A stretch of 64,000 nucleotides of DNA from Burkholderiales bacterium (GCA_028868855.1 JAGWTR010000006.1:1-64000); one strand, 5' to 3'; positions 41,204-52,732 are shown, counted from the first letter of the stretch. The notes: a model not told the origin generated them from the letters alone. Translations and numbers: made by a program.

Positions 41204-41926
41204 ATGGGAAAACTGGTCGTCTCGCTCGACGGAGTCGTCATCAAGGAGGTTCAAGTCACCAAGGACAAGACCTTACTCGGACGCCGCCCGTACAACGACA
41301 TCGTCATCGACAACTTGGCGGTGAGTGGGGAGCATGCGGTCATGCAGCTGGTGGGCAGTGACCTCTTCATCGAAGATCTCAACAGCACCAACGGCACCTA
41401 CATCAATGGCAAGGCCGTCAAAAAGCAGCTGCTTCAGCACAACGACACGGTCGAGATCGGCAAGTACAAAATCAAGTACCTGGCCGAAGAAGGCAGCGAC
41501 TACGAAAAGACCATGATCATGCGCCCGGGCAGCGGCGGCTTCAGCAGCATGGGCGGCACTGCGCCCATGAGCCCAGGCCACAGCGCTCCCCCAGCGTCGC
41601 CAGCCAGCCATTTCAGCAACACCGGCACCGGCGGCCTGTCAGGCTTTGGTGGACTGCCGGCTCAGGCCCCAGCGTCCATCAAGGTCATGAATGGCGCAGC
41701 GGCCGGGCGCGAAGTGGCGCTCACCAAGGTGGTCACCACCGTGGGCAAGCCGGGCGTGCAAGTGGCCTCCCTCACCAAGCGCCCCGGCGGCTATGTGTTT
41801 GCCCACGTGGAAGGCACCGCGCGCCCGACCGTCAATGGTCAGCCCGTCGCAGGCGACCCGGTGCACCTCAAGAGCGGCGACGTGATCGAACTGGCCGGCA
41901 CCCAGATGCAATTCATCCAGGGCTGA
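41204..41926 (+). CDS. FHA-domain protein
   Basis: A 240-residue protein with a phosphothreonine-binding FHA domain at 20-95: TLLGRRPYNDIVIDN, then SGEHAVMQ, then DLNSTNGTYINGKAV, which contains the conserved Gly-Arg, Ser-x-x-His and Asn residues. A Gly/Ser/Pro/Ala-rich linker follows. A second, shorter domain at about 160-238 (VMNGAAAGREVALTKVVTTVGKPG, ending VIELAGTQMQFIQG) looks like another, degenerate FHA fold. It probably reads the output of the upstream kinase. An AT-rich spacer of 32 bp separates it from the phosphatase gene. Confidence 0.9.
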   Translation: MGKLVVSLDGVVIKEVQVTKDKTLLGRRPYNDIVIDNLAVSGEHAVMQLVGSDLFIEDLNSTNGTYINGKAVKKQLLQHNDTVEIGKYKIKYLAEEGSDYEKTMIMRPGSGGFSSMGGTAPMSPGHSAPPASPASHFSNTGTGGLSGFGGLPAQAPASIKVMNGAAAGREVALTKVVTTVGKPGVQVASLTKRPGGYVFAHVEGTARPTVNGQPVAGDPVHLKSGDVIELAGTQMQFIQG

Positions 41927-41936
41927 GGCGGCGGCC

Positions 41937-42752
41937 ATGATCCGCGTCCTGGGTTGTTCTGGGTCGATCGCGGCGCGCTGCCACACTACCGCTTTTTTGC
42001 TGGATGACGATATCCTGATCGACGCGGGCAGTGGCGTCGGCGAAATGCGGCTGGACGAACTGGCCCGCATCGACCACGTCCTGATCAGCCACAGCCATCT
42101 GGACCATGTGCTGAGCATTCCCTTGCTGGCCGACAGCGTGATCCGCTTGCGGCAAGGCCCGGGCGGCTTGAGCGACCTGCGGCCCATCCATGTCCACGCC
42201 CTGCCTGAAACGCTGGACGCCTTGCGGGCCCATATCTTCAACGGCGTGATCTGGCCCGACTTCACTCGCCTGCCGAGCGCGGCGCACCCGATTTTGGTAT
42301 TTCATCCCATCGCGGTGGGCGAAGTGCTGCGCTTTCCGGCCAAGGGCAAGCGGGATGTTGATCGAACGATTCACGTTTTGCCTGCGGCACACACCGTGCC
42401 TGGTGTGGGTTTCGGTGTGGATGCGCCAAAAGGCTGGTGGGTTTTTACTGGGGACACCGGGCCGAATCCGGCTTTGTGGGCCACCTTGGCGGGACGCTGC
42501 ATTGCACAGTTGGTGATCGAAACTGCGTTCGGCGATGAGGAAGCCCACCTGGCATCCATCAGTGGCCATCTCTCGCCCCAAAGCTTGGCGCAAGAGCTTA
42601 TGCAGCTTGAAGGTGAAGTGAGCGTTTACATCACTCATCCGAAACCGGGTGAGGTTCCAGCGGTCTTGGGGCAAATCCATGCCCTTGAAAGCCGCCACCG
42701 AATCGAGCCGCTGCGGGAAGGCCAGCGCTTTCACCTCAGCATGGCGGAGTGA
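41937..42752 (+). CDS. Class II cyclic-nucleotide phosphodiesterase (metallo-beta-lactamase fold)
   Basis: A 271-residue MBL-fold hydrolase fitting the class II cyclic nucleotide (cAMP) phosphodiesterase family. The zinc motif HSHLDH is at residues 52-57. Further metal ligands are likely His in PAAHTVPGVGF, Asp in WWVFTGDTGPNP, and the HLSPQSL segment typical of PF02112. It begins MIRVLGCSGSIAARCHTTAF. It starts 10 bp after the FHA gene. As the last member of the kinase row and directly before pilA, it may link cAMP levels to pilus or motility control. That link is inferred from position. Confidence 0.85.
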   Translation: MIRVLGCSGSIAARCHTTAFLLDDDILIDAGSGVGEMRLDELARIDHVLISHSHLDHVLSIPLLADSVIRLRQGPGGLSDLRPIHVHALPETLDALRAHIFNGVIWPDFTRLPSAAHPILVFHPIAVGEVLRFPAKGKRDVDRTIHVLPAAHTVPGVGFGVDAPKGWWVFTGDTGPNPALWATLAGRCIAQLVIETAFGDEEAHLASISGHLSPQSLAQELMQLEGEVSVYITHPKPGEVPAVLGQIHALESRHRIEPLREGQRFHLSMAE

Positions 42753-42786
42753 CGTTTCTCGTCACACTTCTTAAGCAGGGCGACGG

Positions 42787-42802
42787 AATTTGGCGCCAAA
42801 TT
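42787..42802 (+). promoter_or_regulatory. 16-bp perfect palindrome upstream of the pilA promoter
   Basis: AATTTGGCGCCAAATT reads the same on both strands. It lies about 90 bp upstream of the -24 box of the pilA promoter, a distance typical of activator sites for sigma-54 promoters, though it may also serve another regulator. It is 35 bp past the phosphodiesterase stop. Confidence 0.45.
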
Positions 42803-42890
42803 GTTGGGTGACGTGACAAGACCCGTTGGTCGCAACCCCGTGATTGAGGGAAAGCGCGATAAATATCACGGCTTTTCGGGGCTTTAAGGC

Positions 42891-42906
42891 TGGCACGGCT
42901 TCTGCC
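42891..42906 (+). promoter_or_regulatory. Sigma-54 promoter of pilA
   Basis: TGGCACG-GCTT-CTGCC matches the -24/-12 consensus TGGCACG-N4-TTGCW with two mismatches (CTGCC for TTGCW). pilA genes in Pseudomonas and many betaproteobacteria use RpoN with the PilS/PilR two-component system, so the match is expected. The pilA ATG is 80 bp downstream. Confidence 0.7.
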
Positions 42907-42986
42907 TAATACGAAGCACGATCCGGAGTTCTGGGTCAGCGGTGATAAGACGGTTTTTTAGCGGGCCCAGCCCAAGGAGCATGACC

Positions 42987-43487
42987 ATGAAGACGATGCA
43001 GCATATGCAAAAGAGCGTACAAAAGGGTTTCACCCTGATTGAATTGATGATCGTTGTGGCGATCATCGGTATTTTGGCGGCTGTGGCCTTGCCTGCTTAT
43101 CAGCAATATACCAAGAAGGCAAAAATGTCTGAAGTGATTTTGGCGGCGTCCGCTTGCCGAACCACAATCACTGAAGTTTATCAGTCGCTTTCCTCAGGCG
43201 CTACGGTTGCCGCGAACGGATGGGGCTGCGAATCTTCGACAGCAACTTCTAAATACGTGAAAAAGGTCGAAACCGACGCAAACGGCGCAATTACAGTAAC
43301 TGCGACAGGATTTAATGACGCATTGATTGACGACAAAACTATCGTCATGACGCCGTACTCCGATACCGGTTTGAGCACTACAATGTCAACTAGTACCGAT
43401 GCCGGCAAGCAGATTGCAGGTTGGAAGTGTGGTCCTGGTGCATCAGGTATTGATGTTAAGTTCCTGCCGGGTTCGTGCCGCGGCTAA
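42987..43487 (+). CDS. pilA: Type IV prepilin, major pilin (PilA)
   Basis: Main subunit of type IV pili. The 166-residue precursor has a 14-residue leader ([14 protein letters not shown]) that PilD should cut before [27 protein letters not shown], the classic N-methylated helix with Glu5. The mature C-terminal part has a Cys in SACRTT, another in NGWGCES, and a C-terminal pair (WKCGPG ... GSCRG) that should form the disulfide-bonded D-region. ATG 42987 is preferred over the ATG at 42981, because AGGAG at 42975-42979 is well spaced only from the former. Thr- and Ser-rich segments in the globular part (for example STSTDAG) are possible O-glycosylation sites. A strong terminator follows, then glycosyltransferase-type genes. 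Confidence 0.93.
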   Translation: MKTMQHMQKSVQKGFTLIELMIVVAIIGILAAVALPAYQQYTKKAKMSEVILAASACRTTITEVYQSLSSGATVAANGWGCESSTATSKYVKKVETDANGAITVTATGFNDALIDDKTIVMTPYSDTGLSTTMSTSTDAGKQIAGWKCGPGASGIDVKFLPGSCRG

Positions 43488-43505
43488 CTAATTTAGTGGT
43501 TCAAT

Positions 43506-43537
43506 AAAAGGAGGTACAGCGTACCTCCTTTTTTTTT
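43506..43537 (+). terminator. Intrinsic terminator of pilA
   Basis: A 12-bp perfect stem, AAAAGGAGGTAC / GTACCTCCTTTT (43506-43517 and 43521-43532), with a 3-nt loop and a run of nine T. It separates pilA from the glycosylation-type cassette 10 bp later, though some read-through is likely because no promoter is obvious between them. Confidence 0.92.
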
Positions 43538-43546
43538 AATATACAG

Positions 43547-45457
43547 ATGTTTGAATTTCGGCAATCCAATAAAGTGGCATGGGCAATTATCCTGTTTGCC
43601 AGTCTATCGTGGACGTTCTGGGCCGGTAAAGACCTCGGGTGGGATGTTGCGAATCATCATCTTTACCTGCCATTTTCCCTTCTCACGGGGCGGTATGACA
43701 CCGACCTGTATGCAGCAGGTCCGCAAAGTTATCAGAACCCTTTGGGATACCTGCCTTTTTATTTGATGGCTGTGGTTGCGGAATGGCCTGCCTGGGTGGT
43801 GGGTGCTACCTTTGCTTTTATTCACGGCCTCGGGATCGTAGCGGTTTTTCAGATTGCATTGATTGTTTGGTCGCGTGATCGCCTTCGCGTGTTTTGGGCA
43901 GCATTAGCCGCAGCAATGGCTTGGATCTCTCCCGCATTTTTGGTTGTGGTGGGGACCTCCTCGATTGATCCGATTACTGCCGTTTTGATACTTTTGGCCT
44001 TGCTTTTGGTCATCGGCGAAGAAGACGGACTGGAGAGCAGGTCGGCTTTCAAGGCCGGACTGCTGGTTGGATTGGCATTTGCATTGAAGCAGAGTAATGC
44101 AGTGTTCGCCCTGTCTATTGGAGCAGTGGCCCTATGGCGCGTGCTAATGACTCAAGGAAGGCTGAGGGCCATGTTTTCGTTGGTTGCCGGCGGTTTGTTG
44201 GCCACCTGCTCGGCGGTAGGGTGGTGGGCATGGATGCTATGGGAAAAATTCAACAACCCGATATATCCGCTATATAACAACGTATTTCATTCCCCTTACG
44301 CATCTCAAGATCCAATGCTTGCGATGCGTTTCATGGCGCATAGCCCGTTCGACTACGTATCGAGAATATGGGAGATGGCTTGGTTTAAAGAATTCGTTTC
44401 AATGGAGTCTATTTTGCCGGATATACGGCCTGTGCTTCTGTTTGCGCTTGCAATAATGCTTTTTTTGGTAACAGTAGGGCGCTTTGTAGTACGTGAGGTA
44501 CAGGGTTCGAGATCCGAGCGAAGTAATAAGCTGGCTTCCGTCGATGTGCAGCTGGCACTATTTGTTTTGGTTTCGTATTTTCTATGGATGAAAACCTCAG
44601 GTAATGCGCGTTATGTGATTCCATTATTCCTAATCATTGGTTTGCTGTTGGTTAGATTGTTGTGGGCTCTAATGCCTTTAAAAATTGCCCGATCTCTATG
44701 TTTAATTGTTATAATTCTGCAATTAAGTTACTTCGCAAGCGCCAATGTCCGTTTGGTTCCGAAGCGCTGGGATGCCGGGCCTTATTTTAATATTGAAGTT
44801 CCAAAAAGGTTGATTGACAAACCATACTTGCATGTTTCTTTGGGTCTTCAATCTTTTGCGTCCATTGCGCCTTTTATAAACGCCCATGGAGCAATGATGA
44901 ATCCGGTCGGTCAAGTCTCACTACCAACTTCCGGCCCTCTCGGAAAGAAGGTGCTTGATCTCCTTGCTGCTTGGCGCGGACGCACACGAATCCTTATGCC
45001 AACTTTCGATAGATCGGACGTGGATCGCCGTGTAGCAATCCATTCGTTAATGCAGTCAATTCTTTATCGACTGGGCCTGGATGTGAACTGGTCGGATTGT
45101 TTGCCTATTCGAGGGCCTGGGTTCAATTTACTTAGCTGCGCAGCGGTTATGCCGGTCAAATCTGACCAATCCTTTGAGTCGCAAAGGATTCTTATGGATG
45201 AGGCATTTGAAAAAGTCGAGGCGATTTGCCCAATGATATTCAGCCCTCGTACCGGGGTCTCCGAGCGAGGGGTAGGTAAATGGCAGCGCTTTTATGCGAA
45301 TACTGACGCCACTGTGACCATTTCACAGACTGATGATGTAATTTTCGTATCGCATGGCCGATCTAACATTGACCGCGTCATTGGTTCTATTAACGATGTG
45401 CGCGCTGGAAAAGGTAAATTTGAATGTAAAATGTGGTCTCTGCGCGCTCCGGATTGA
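43547..45457 (+). CDS. GT-C-like multi-pass membrane glycosyltransferase (candidate pilin glycosyltransferase)
   Basis: A 636-residue membrane protein with about ten to eleven hydrophobic helices up to about residue 400 and a C-terminal globular domain of about 230 residues. The first large loop has acidic residues (KDLGWDVANHHLYLPF; D29, D33 and H37/H38), which resembles the metal- or lipid-sugar-binding loop of GT-C enzymes. The block YDTDLYAAGPQSYQNPLGYLPFY recurs in related hypothetical proteins. GT-C proteins take sugars from polyprenyl-phosphate donors and act in the periplasm. In Pseudomonas, TfpW (a GT-C arabinosyltransferase) lies directly behind pilA; this gene has the same place, but homology to TfpW is not checked. 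Codons are AT-richer than in the flanking genes, suggesting transfer. Confidence 0.7.
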   Translation: MFEFRQSNKVAWAIILFASLSWTFWAGKDLGWDVANHHLYLPFSLLTGRYDTDLYAAGPQSYQNPLGYLPFYLMAVVAEWPAWVVGATFAFIHGLGIVAVFQIALIVWSRDRLRVFWAALAAAMAWISPAFLVVVGTSSIDPITAVLILLALLLVIGEEDGLESRSAFKAGLLVGLAFALKQSNAVFALSIGAVALWRVLMTQGRLRAMFSLVAGGLLATCSAVGWWAWMLWEKFNNPIYPLYNNVFHSPYASQDPMLAMRFMAHSPFDYVSRIWEMAWFKEFVSMESILPDIRPVLLFALAIMLFLVTVGRFVVREVQGSRSERSNKLASVDVQLALFVLVSYFLWMKTSGNARYVIPLFLIIGLLLVRLLWALMPLKIARSLCLIVIILQLSYFASANVRLVPKRWDAGPYFNIEVPKRLIDKPYLHVSLGLQSFASIAPFINAHGAMMNPVGQVSLPTSGPLGKKVLDLLAAWRGRTRILMPTFDRSDVDRRVAIHSLMQSILYRLGLDVNWSDCLPIRGPGFNLLSCAAVMPVKSDQSFESQRILMDEAFEKVEAICPMIFSPRTGVSERGVGKWQRFYANTDATVTISQTDDVIFVSHGRSNIDRVIGSINDVRAGKGKFECKMWSLRAPD

Positions 45458-45472
45458 TTATAAAGAAGTGTC

Positions 45473-46681
45473 ATGTCGAATGCCCTTGAATTGACCGTTT
45501 TGATGCCCTGTTTGAACGAGGCGCGTACGCTTGCGCGTTGTATTAACAAGGCGCAACGTTTTTTCGAACACAATAATATTAGAGGCGAAGTACTAATCGC
45601 GGATAACGGCTCGACGGACGGGTCACAACAGATCGCCAGTTCGGCCGGAGCGCGTGTTGTCAACGTACCGATCCGGGGGTATGGGGCTGCCTTGTTAGCT
45701 GGTATACAGGCCGCGCAGGGAAAATTTGTGATTATGGGGGATTCAGACGACAGTTATGACTTTTTTGGCTTAAGCTATTTTGTACAGGCTTTGCGGCGTG
45801 GTGACCAGTTGGTCATGGGTAATCGCTTCGCAGGAGGTATTGCCCCGGGGGCAATGCCGGCCTTGCATAAGTACTTAGGAAATCCGCTATTGAGTTTTGT
45901 GGGGCGACTATTTTTTAGAAGTCCTATACGTGATTTTCATTGCGGATTGCGGGGATTTGATCGCCAAGCAATCTTAAACTTAGGTTTGGTTGCGACGGGC
46001 ATGGAGTTCGCAAGTGAAATGATAGTAAAAGCGACTCTGTCCGGACTTAAAATATCAGAGGTGCCCACCAAGTTGGCACAGGACGGGCGCGGCCGCCCTC
46101 CCCATCTGAGAAGTTGGCGGGATGGTTGGCGCCATCTCCGGTTTTTGCTCATTCATGCGCCAGCATGGTTGTTTTTCTATCCGGGGCTGGTCCTTATTAT
46201 TGTTGGATTGATTGGGTCTGGCCTCTTGTTTAGGGGGCCGCTGGCGCTTGGCGTTGTTACGTTGGATATACACAGCTTTCTCTATTTTTCGGTCGCTGCT
46301 TGCATGGGGCTGCAGATGGTCCTTTTGGCCGGAGCGACTTCGAGTCATGCTGTGCAGATCAACATACTTCCCGCAATGCCAAGCGGTCTAGGATGGATGC
46401 GAAGGACGACCCTTGAAGCGTTTCTGATGGCGGGGCTTTTTCTGTTCTTGGCTGGCTTCGGTCTGGCTGTGCTGAGTGTATTTTACTGGTCACGTCAAAG
46501 TTTTTCGGCTATTTCGCCTGAATTTCTAATGCGTGTTGCAATTCCTTCCGCCGCTTTCATGTTTGCCGCGGGCCAGGTTGCAACTAGTGGGTTTTTATTC
46601 GAATTCATTAGGTTAGCACCCCGGCCAAGTAAATCGACGAATGCGGAATTGGCGCGATCACAGTCTGCCGAAAATGTATGA
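45473..46681 (+). CDS. Family 2 glycosyltransferase with C-terminal membrane segments (polyprenyl-phosphate sugar synthase type)
   Basis: A 402-residue protein. The N-terminal GT2 domain (about 1-225) starts ELTVLMPCLNEARTLARCI. It has the nucleotide-binding ADNGSTDGS and the metal-binding DSDD (D90-S-D-D93, in MGDSDDSYDF), then the DFHCGLRGFDRQAI acceptor region and the MEFASEM segment. These are features of dolichyl/undecaprenyl-phosphate sugar synthases (DPM1/ArnC type). Four hydrophobic helices follow (about 233-375), which would hold it in the inner membrane. It probably loads a nucleotide sugar onto undecaprenyl phosphate for the GT-C enzyme encoded just before it. It starts 15 bp after that gene and its stop overlaps the next start (ATGA). 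Confidence 0.88.
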   Translation: MSNALELTVLMPCLNEARTLARCINKAQRFFEHNNIRGEVLIADNGSTDGSQQIASSAGARVVNVPIRGYGAALLAGIQAAQGKFVIMGDSDDSYDFFGLSYFVQALRRGDQLVMGNRFAGGIAPGAMPALHKYLGNPLLSFVGRLFFRSPIRDFHCGLRGFDRQAILNLGLVATGMEFASEMIVKATLSGLKISEVPTKLAQDGRGRPPHLRSWRDGWRHLRFLLIHAPAWLFFYPGLVLIIVGLIGSGLLFRGPLALGVVTLDIHSFLYFSVAACMGLQMVLLAGATSSHAVQINILPAMPSGLGWMRRTTLEAFLMAGLFLFLAGFGLAVLSVFYWSRQSFSAISPEFLMRVAIPSAAFMFAAGQVATSGFLFEFIRLAPRPSKSTNAELARSQSAENV

Positions 46682-47760
46682 AGCGAATAAGAATTGGAAT
46701 CATCGGTCTTGGTTGGGTAAGTACTCACCGGCATATTCCGTCATTGTTGAGAAACCCACGCTTTGAAATCGTCGCCGTCGCTGACCGCAATGCTGATCTA
46801 GCAGTTCGGTGGGCGAAAAAATTGCGTGTTCGGCATTGGTCTGCTGCCTCTTCAATACTTGAAATTGATTGGTTGTCTGAAGTGGATGCTGTTGACGTGG
46901 CCACGGCCCCCATGTCGCATTACCCATTAATCAAAGGCGCTTTGCTGGCAGGAAAACATGTAATCACGGAAAAGCCGTTTGCTATGTCCTTGGAGCAAGG
47001 TGAGGAACTGGTTAGCCTTGCGAAGATTAAGAATCTGCGTTTGGCAATCGTGCATAATTTCCAGTTTGCATCTTCGACACAGAGGCTGATAAAGGATATC
47101 GATCGGGGGCGCTTGGGAACTGTTCGGTCAATTGTGGCATTCCAGTGGGGCAACCCTTTGAGAAGGCTGCCGACGTGGTATGAGCAGCTTCCGAGTGGTT
47201 TGTTTTTTGATGAAAGTCCGCATTTGCTGTATTTGGTGAGGCGTCTGTCTCCAGGCCCCTTGCGGTTGGTTCACGTTGATAGCTGCCCAAGCACATTGGG
47301 ACTTCGCACCCCTGCCAGCGTAGATGCGTCGTTCAGAGCTACGGTGGGGGAAGTGGATATACCGGTGACGGTAAATTGCCGGTTTGAAGCACCACTGAGT
47401 GAATGGCATGTCGCGGTTCTGGGCGATAAGGCTACCGGGGTGGTTGATGTTTTTCGGGATATCTATTTAAAACTACCTAATGACGGATCGCACGGTGCAT
47501 TCATGGTCGCTCGGACATCATGGCATGCAACCGTAATGCATTGGGCGCGGCATATTGTCAATGGTCCATTGCATTTGGTAGGTCGCCTTCTATACGGAAA
47601 CGAGATTGTCTTCAGCCGGTTTGCCCAGGCCATAGATGGTGGCTATGATGCAAATGACATCTCTGGGGACGATGCCTTGGAGGTGCTGAAAATGCAGGTA
47701 GCAATTGCCAATTTGGTTGAACAACGGTGTGGTGAGGGAGAAGAGCATAAATGGGATTAA
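46678..47760 (+). CDS. Gfo/Idh/MocA family NAD(P)-dependent oxidoreductase
   Basis: A 360-residue sugar oxidoreductase. The Rossmann domain shows GIIGLGWVSTHRHIP (residues 8-22) and the conserved catalytic lysine motif EKP (98-100) in HVITEKPFAMSLEQGEELV. The C-terminal domain has FFDESPHLLYLVRRL, an equivalent of the usual D-x-G-x-H-x-x-D with Ser-Pro replacing the glycine. Such enzymes epimerise or oxidise sugar nucleotides, so this one may make the special sugar used by the neighbouring transferases. It overlaps the GT2 gene by 4 bp and the next gene by 10 bp, so it is part of a tight operon. The exact substrate cannot be told. Confidence 0.88.
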   Translation: MKRIRIGIIGLGWVSTHRHIPSLLRNPRFEIVAVADRNADLAVRWAKKLRVRHWSAASSILEIDWLSEVDAVDVATAPMSHYPLIKGALLAGKHVITEKPFAMSLEQGEELVSLAKIKNLRLAIVHNFQFASSTQRLIKDIDRGRLGTVRSIVAFQWGNPLRRLPTWYEQLPSGLFFDESPHLLYLVRRLSPGPLRLVHVDSCPSTLGLRTPASVDASFRATVGEVDIPVTVNCRFEAPLSEWHVAVLGDKATGVVDVFRDIYLKLPNDGSHGAFMVARTSWHATVMHWARHIVNGPLHLVGRLLYGNEIVFSRFAQAIDGGYDANDISGDDALEVLKMQVAIANLVEQRCGEGEEHKWD

Positions 47761-49322
47761 TCTTGCCAAGCCTCACTGATTCACGTTTTTGGCGCTTCGC
47801 GATGGTGGGTGGGGGGTTCGCGTCTGTGAATCTTCTTATGCTGCGCGTCTTGGTTGGTGAGTGGCACGTTCCGTATCTATTGGCCTGTTTTATCGCTTTC
47901 GCAGTGCTCAACTTTGCAAGTTATAGGGTCAACAAGAGGGTTACCTATAAGCTGAGATCTCGCTTTCGTGGGGCTGAACTCATCAGATACTATTTGGTCA
48001 TGGCGGTTAGCTTGGCTGTCAATATGGTCTTAATGTATGTGCTTGTTGATTTTGTGGGGTTTAATTATCTTTGTGCCAGCTTTTCAATTACCATAGGATT
48101 GGCGTTCGCTAATTTCTTTGGGCACCTTAAGCTCACATTTTCAGATTCAGCAAATGCCCCTGGTCACGCACCGACTGTATTGATGGTGAGCGCATTTTTT
48201 CCCATGCACGGCGGCGGCATTGAGGCGGTGGCTGGGCAATTATCAGAAGGGGTCGGAAGGGCTGGGTGGAAGGTTCATTGGATGGCTGGCGGCAGGCGAT
48301 GTGATGTGCCAGCCGGAGATTCTTCGTCAGGTGTGGAAGTCGAGCTGGCGAAATCAGTTGATTTTTTAGAGAGATGGCTGGGCTTGCCTTTGCCCATATG
48401 GGGATGGGCTAGTACGGTTAGCCTATGGCGGCGGGTAGGTCGTGCAGACGTGGTCCATGTTCATGACTTTCTGTATATGCCCACATTGACTGCAATATTA
48501 TTTGCAGTTTTGCGGGGTAAACCAATTATTTTAACGCAACACATCGGCGATATTTCGTTCCAGTCGCCAATCCCTAGATATGTTTTGCGCATTTTAAATA
48601 AAACCCTTGGGCGGCTGGTTCTTGGTGGTGTAAACCAGGTAATATTTGTGGGGCGTCCCGTTCTGGATTATTTCAGTGAATTTGTGAGATTTCGCGCTCC
48701 GCCGCGTTTGGTGCCAAATGGAGTGGATCACAAAAAATATTTCCCCGTATATCGGGCATCAAAGGAGGCTCCCGGGCAGACAAAAATTCTCTTTGTCGGG
48801 CGATTTGTTGAAAAAAAAGGCGTGGCATTACTGAAAACCTGTGTCAGCTTGCCGGATACCGATTGGACATTTATAGGTTGGGGTCCTCTGTCGCCACTTA
48901 CGTGGGCAGATCGGCTTCCCTCGAATGTTCGCGTGCACGAAAATCTTCGATCCGAGCAACTAGTCCCATATTTCCAACAGGCAGATTTGTTAGTATTGCC
49001 GAGCAAGGGAGAGGGCTTTCCCTTGGTGATACAAGAGGCACTGGCGTGCGGTACTCCGGTTCTGGTGAGTCTGGAAGTCGCGGCGGCGTTTCCTTCCATT
49101 GATCCCGATTGTGTATTTAATGTCGAAATTCGTGGGGCCGATGCGGCATCTGAGCTTCGCATGGCCTTAGCGGCATTGGTGCGTGATCCCATAAGGTTGG
49201 CAAGTGCGCGGCGAGCAGCTCAAGACTTGTCCCTGCAGTGGTCTTGGGCTAGTTGCGTAGCCGAATATCTTGGTTTTTATCAAGCGCTGATCTCCCGACC
49301 AATTGAAGCAAATCCGGACTGA
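47751..49322 (+). CDS. Fusion of a GtrA-like membrane domain and a GT4-type (group 1) glycosyltransferase
   Basis: A 523-residue two-domain protein. Residues 11-130 form a GtrA-like domain with four membrane helices (RFAMVGGGFASVNLLMLRVLV, then NFASYRVNKRVTYK and the closing FFGHLKLTF). GtrA proteins flip or present undecaprenyl-phosphate sugars. After a short linker (about 133-140) a retaining group 1 transferase begins: VLMVSAFFPMHGGGIEAVAG, then VVHVHDFLYMPT, LVPNGVDHKKYF, VGRFVEKKG, and the donor-site E-x7-E pair E421/E429 in GEGFPLVIQEALACGTP. GtrA and GT4 domains are usually separate proteins, so the fusion is unusual. Both halves look intact. Its start overlaps the oxidoreductase gene by 10 bp. 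Confidence 0.87.
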   Translation: MGLILPSLTDSRFWRFAMVGGGFASVNLLMLRVLVGEWHVPYLLACFIAFAVLNFASYRVNKRVTYKLRSRFRGAELIRYYLVMAVSLAVNMVLMYVLVDFVGFNYLCASFSITIGLAFANFFGHLKLTFSDSANAPGHAPTVLMVSAFFPMHGGGIEAVAGQLSEGVGRAGWKVHWMAGGRRCDVPAGDSSSGVEVELAKSVDFLERWLGLPLPIWGWASTVSLWRRVGRADVVHVHDFLYMPTLTAILFAVLRGKPIILTQHIGDISFQSPIPRYVLRILNKTLGRLVLGGVNQVIFVGRPVLDYFSEFVRFRAPPRLVPNGVDHKKYFPVYRASKEAPGQTKILFVGRFVEKKGVALLKTCVSLPDTDWTFIGWGPLSPLTWADRLPSNVRVHENLRSEQLVPYFQQADLLVLPSKGEGFPLVIQEALACGTPVLVSLEVAAAFPSIDPDCVFNVEIRGADAASELRMALAALVRDPIRLASARRAAQDLSLQWSWASCVAEYLGFYQALISRPIEANPD

Positions 49323-49404
49323 TCGTCCCAAGTCTGGCATATTTAATCAACACCACTGGCGGGTGGATCGACGCGTTCGTAGCGGCAGATAACCTAAGAC
49401 TAGT

Positions 49405-49451
49405 CGCAAGCGCGCCGAGACAATTGTCCCTGCCGTCGCGCCTCGCTTGCG
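49405..49451. repeat. Inverted repeat at the right edge of the glycosylation cassette
   Basis: CGCAAGCG (49405-49412) and CGCTTGCG (49444-49451) are an 8-bp inverted pair with a 31-nt interval, followed by CTTTCTT. It lies in the 271-bp spacer between the cassette and tkt, where composition changes from AT-richer to GC-rich. It could be a weak terminator; nothing else is recognisable in this spacer. Confidence 0.35.
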
Positions 49452-49593
49452 CTTTCTTGTGGTAGTCGTCGAGCGGCAAGATTCTGGGCTTCGCCGTGTG
49501 TGCAGGGCTACAGCAGCGTTTTGCCTCGGAACTCGCTGCGGCGCCCAGCTAAAATCCCGTTTCCGCCCCGATCCCACCCTTAGCCGCCCACCC

Positions 49594-51639
<2,046 letters not shown>

Positions 51640-51681
51640 ATGGACTGATTGATTGTTGATTCGTTTTTTTCATTTTCCTGA

Positions 51682-52692
<1,011 letters not shown>

Positions 52693-52706
52693 TCGATGGA
52701 CGATAG

Positions 52707-52732
52707 AAAAAAGCCCCTTCGGGGGCTTTTTT
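52707..52732 (+). terminator. Intrinsic terminator of gapA
   Basis: AAAAAAGCCCC-TTCG-GGGGCTTTTTT, an 11-bp perfect stem with a T run, 14 bp past the gapA stop. Confidence 0.92.
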
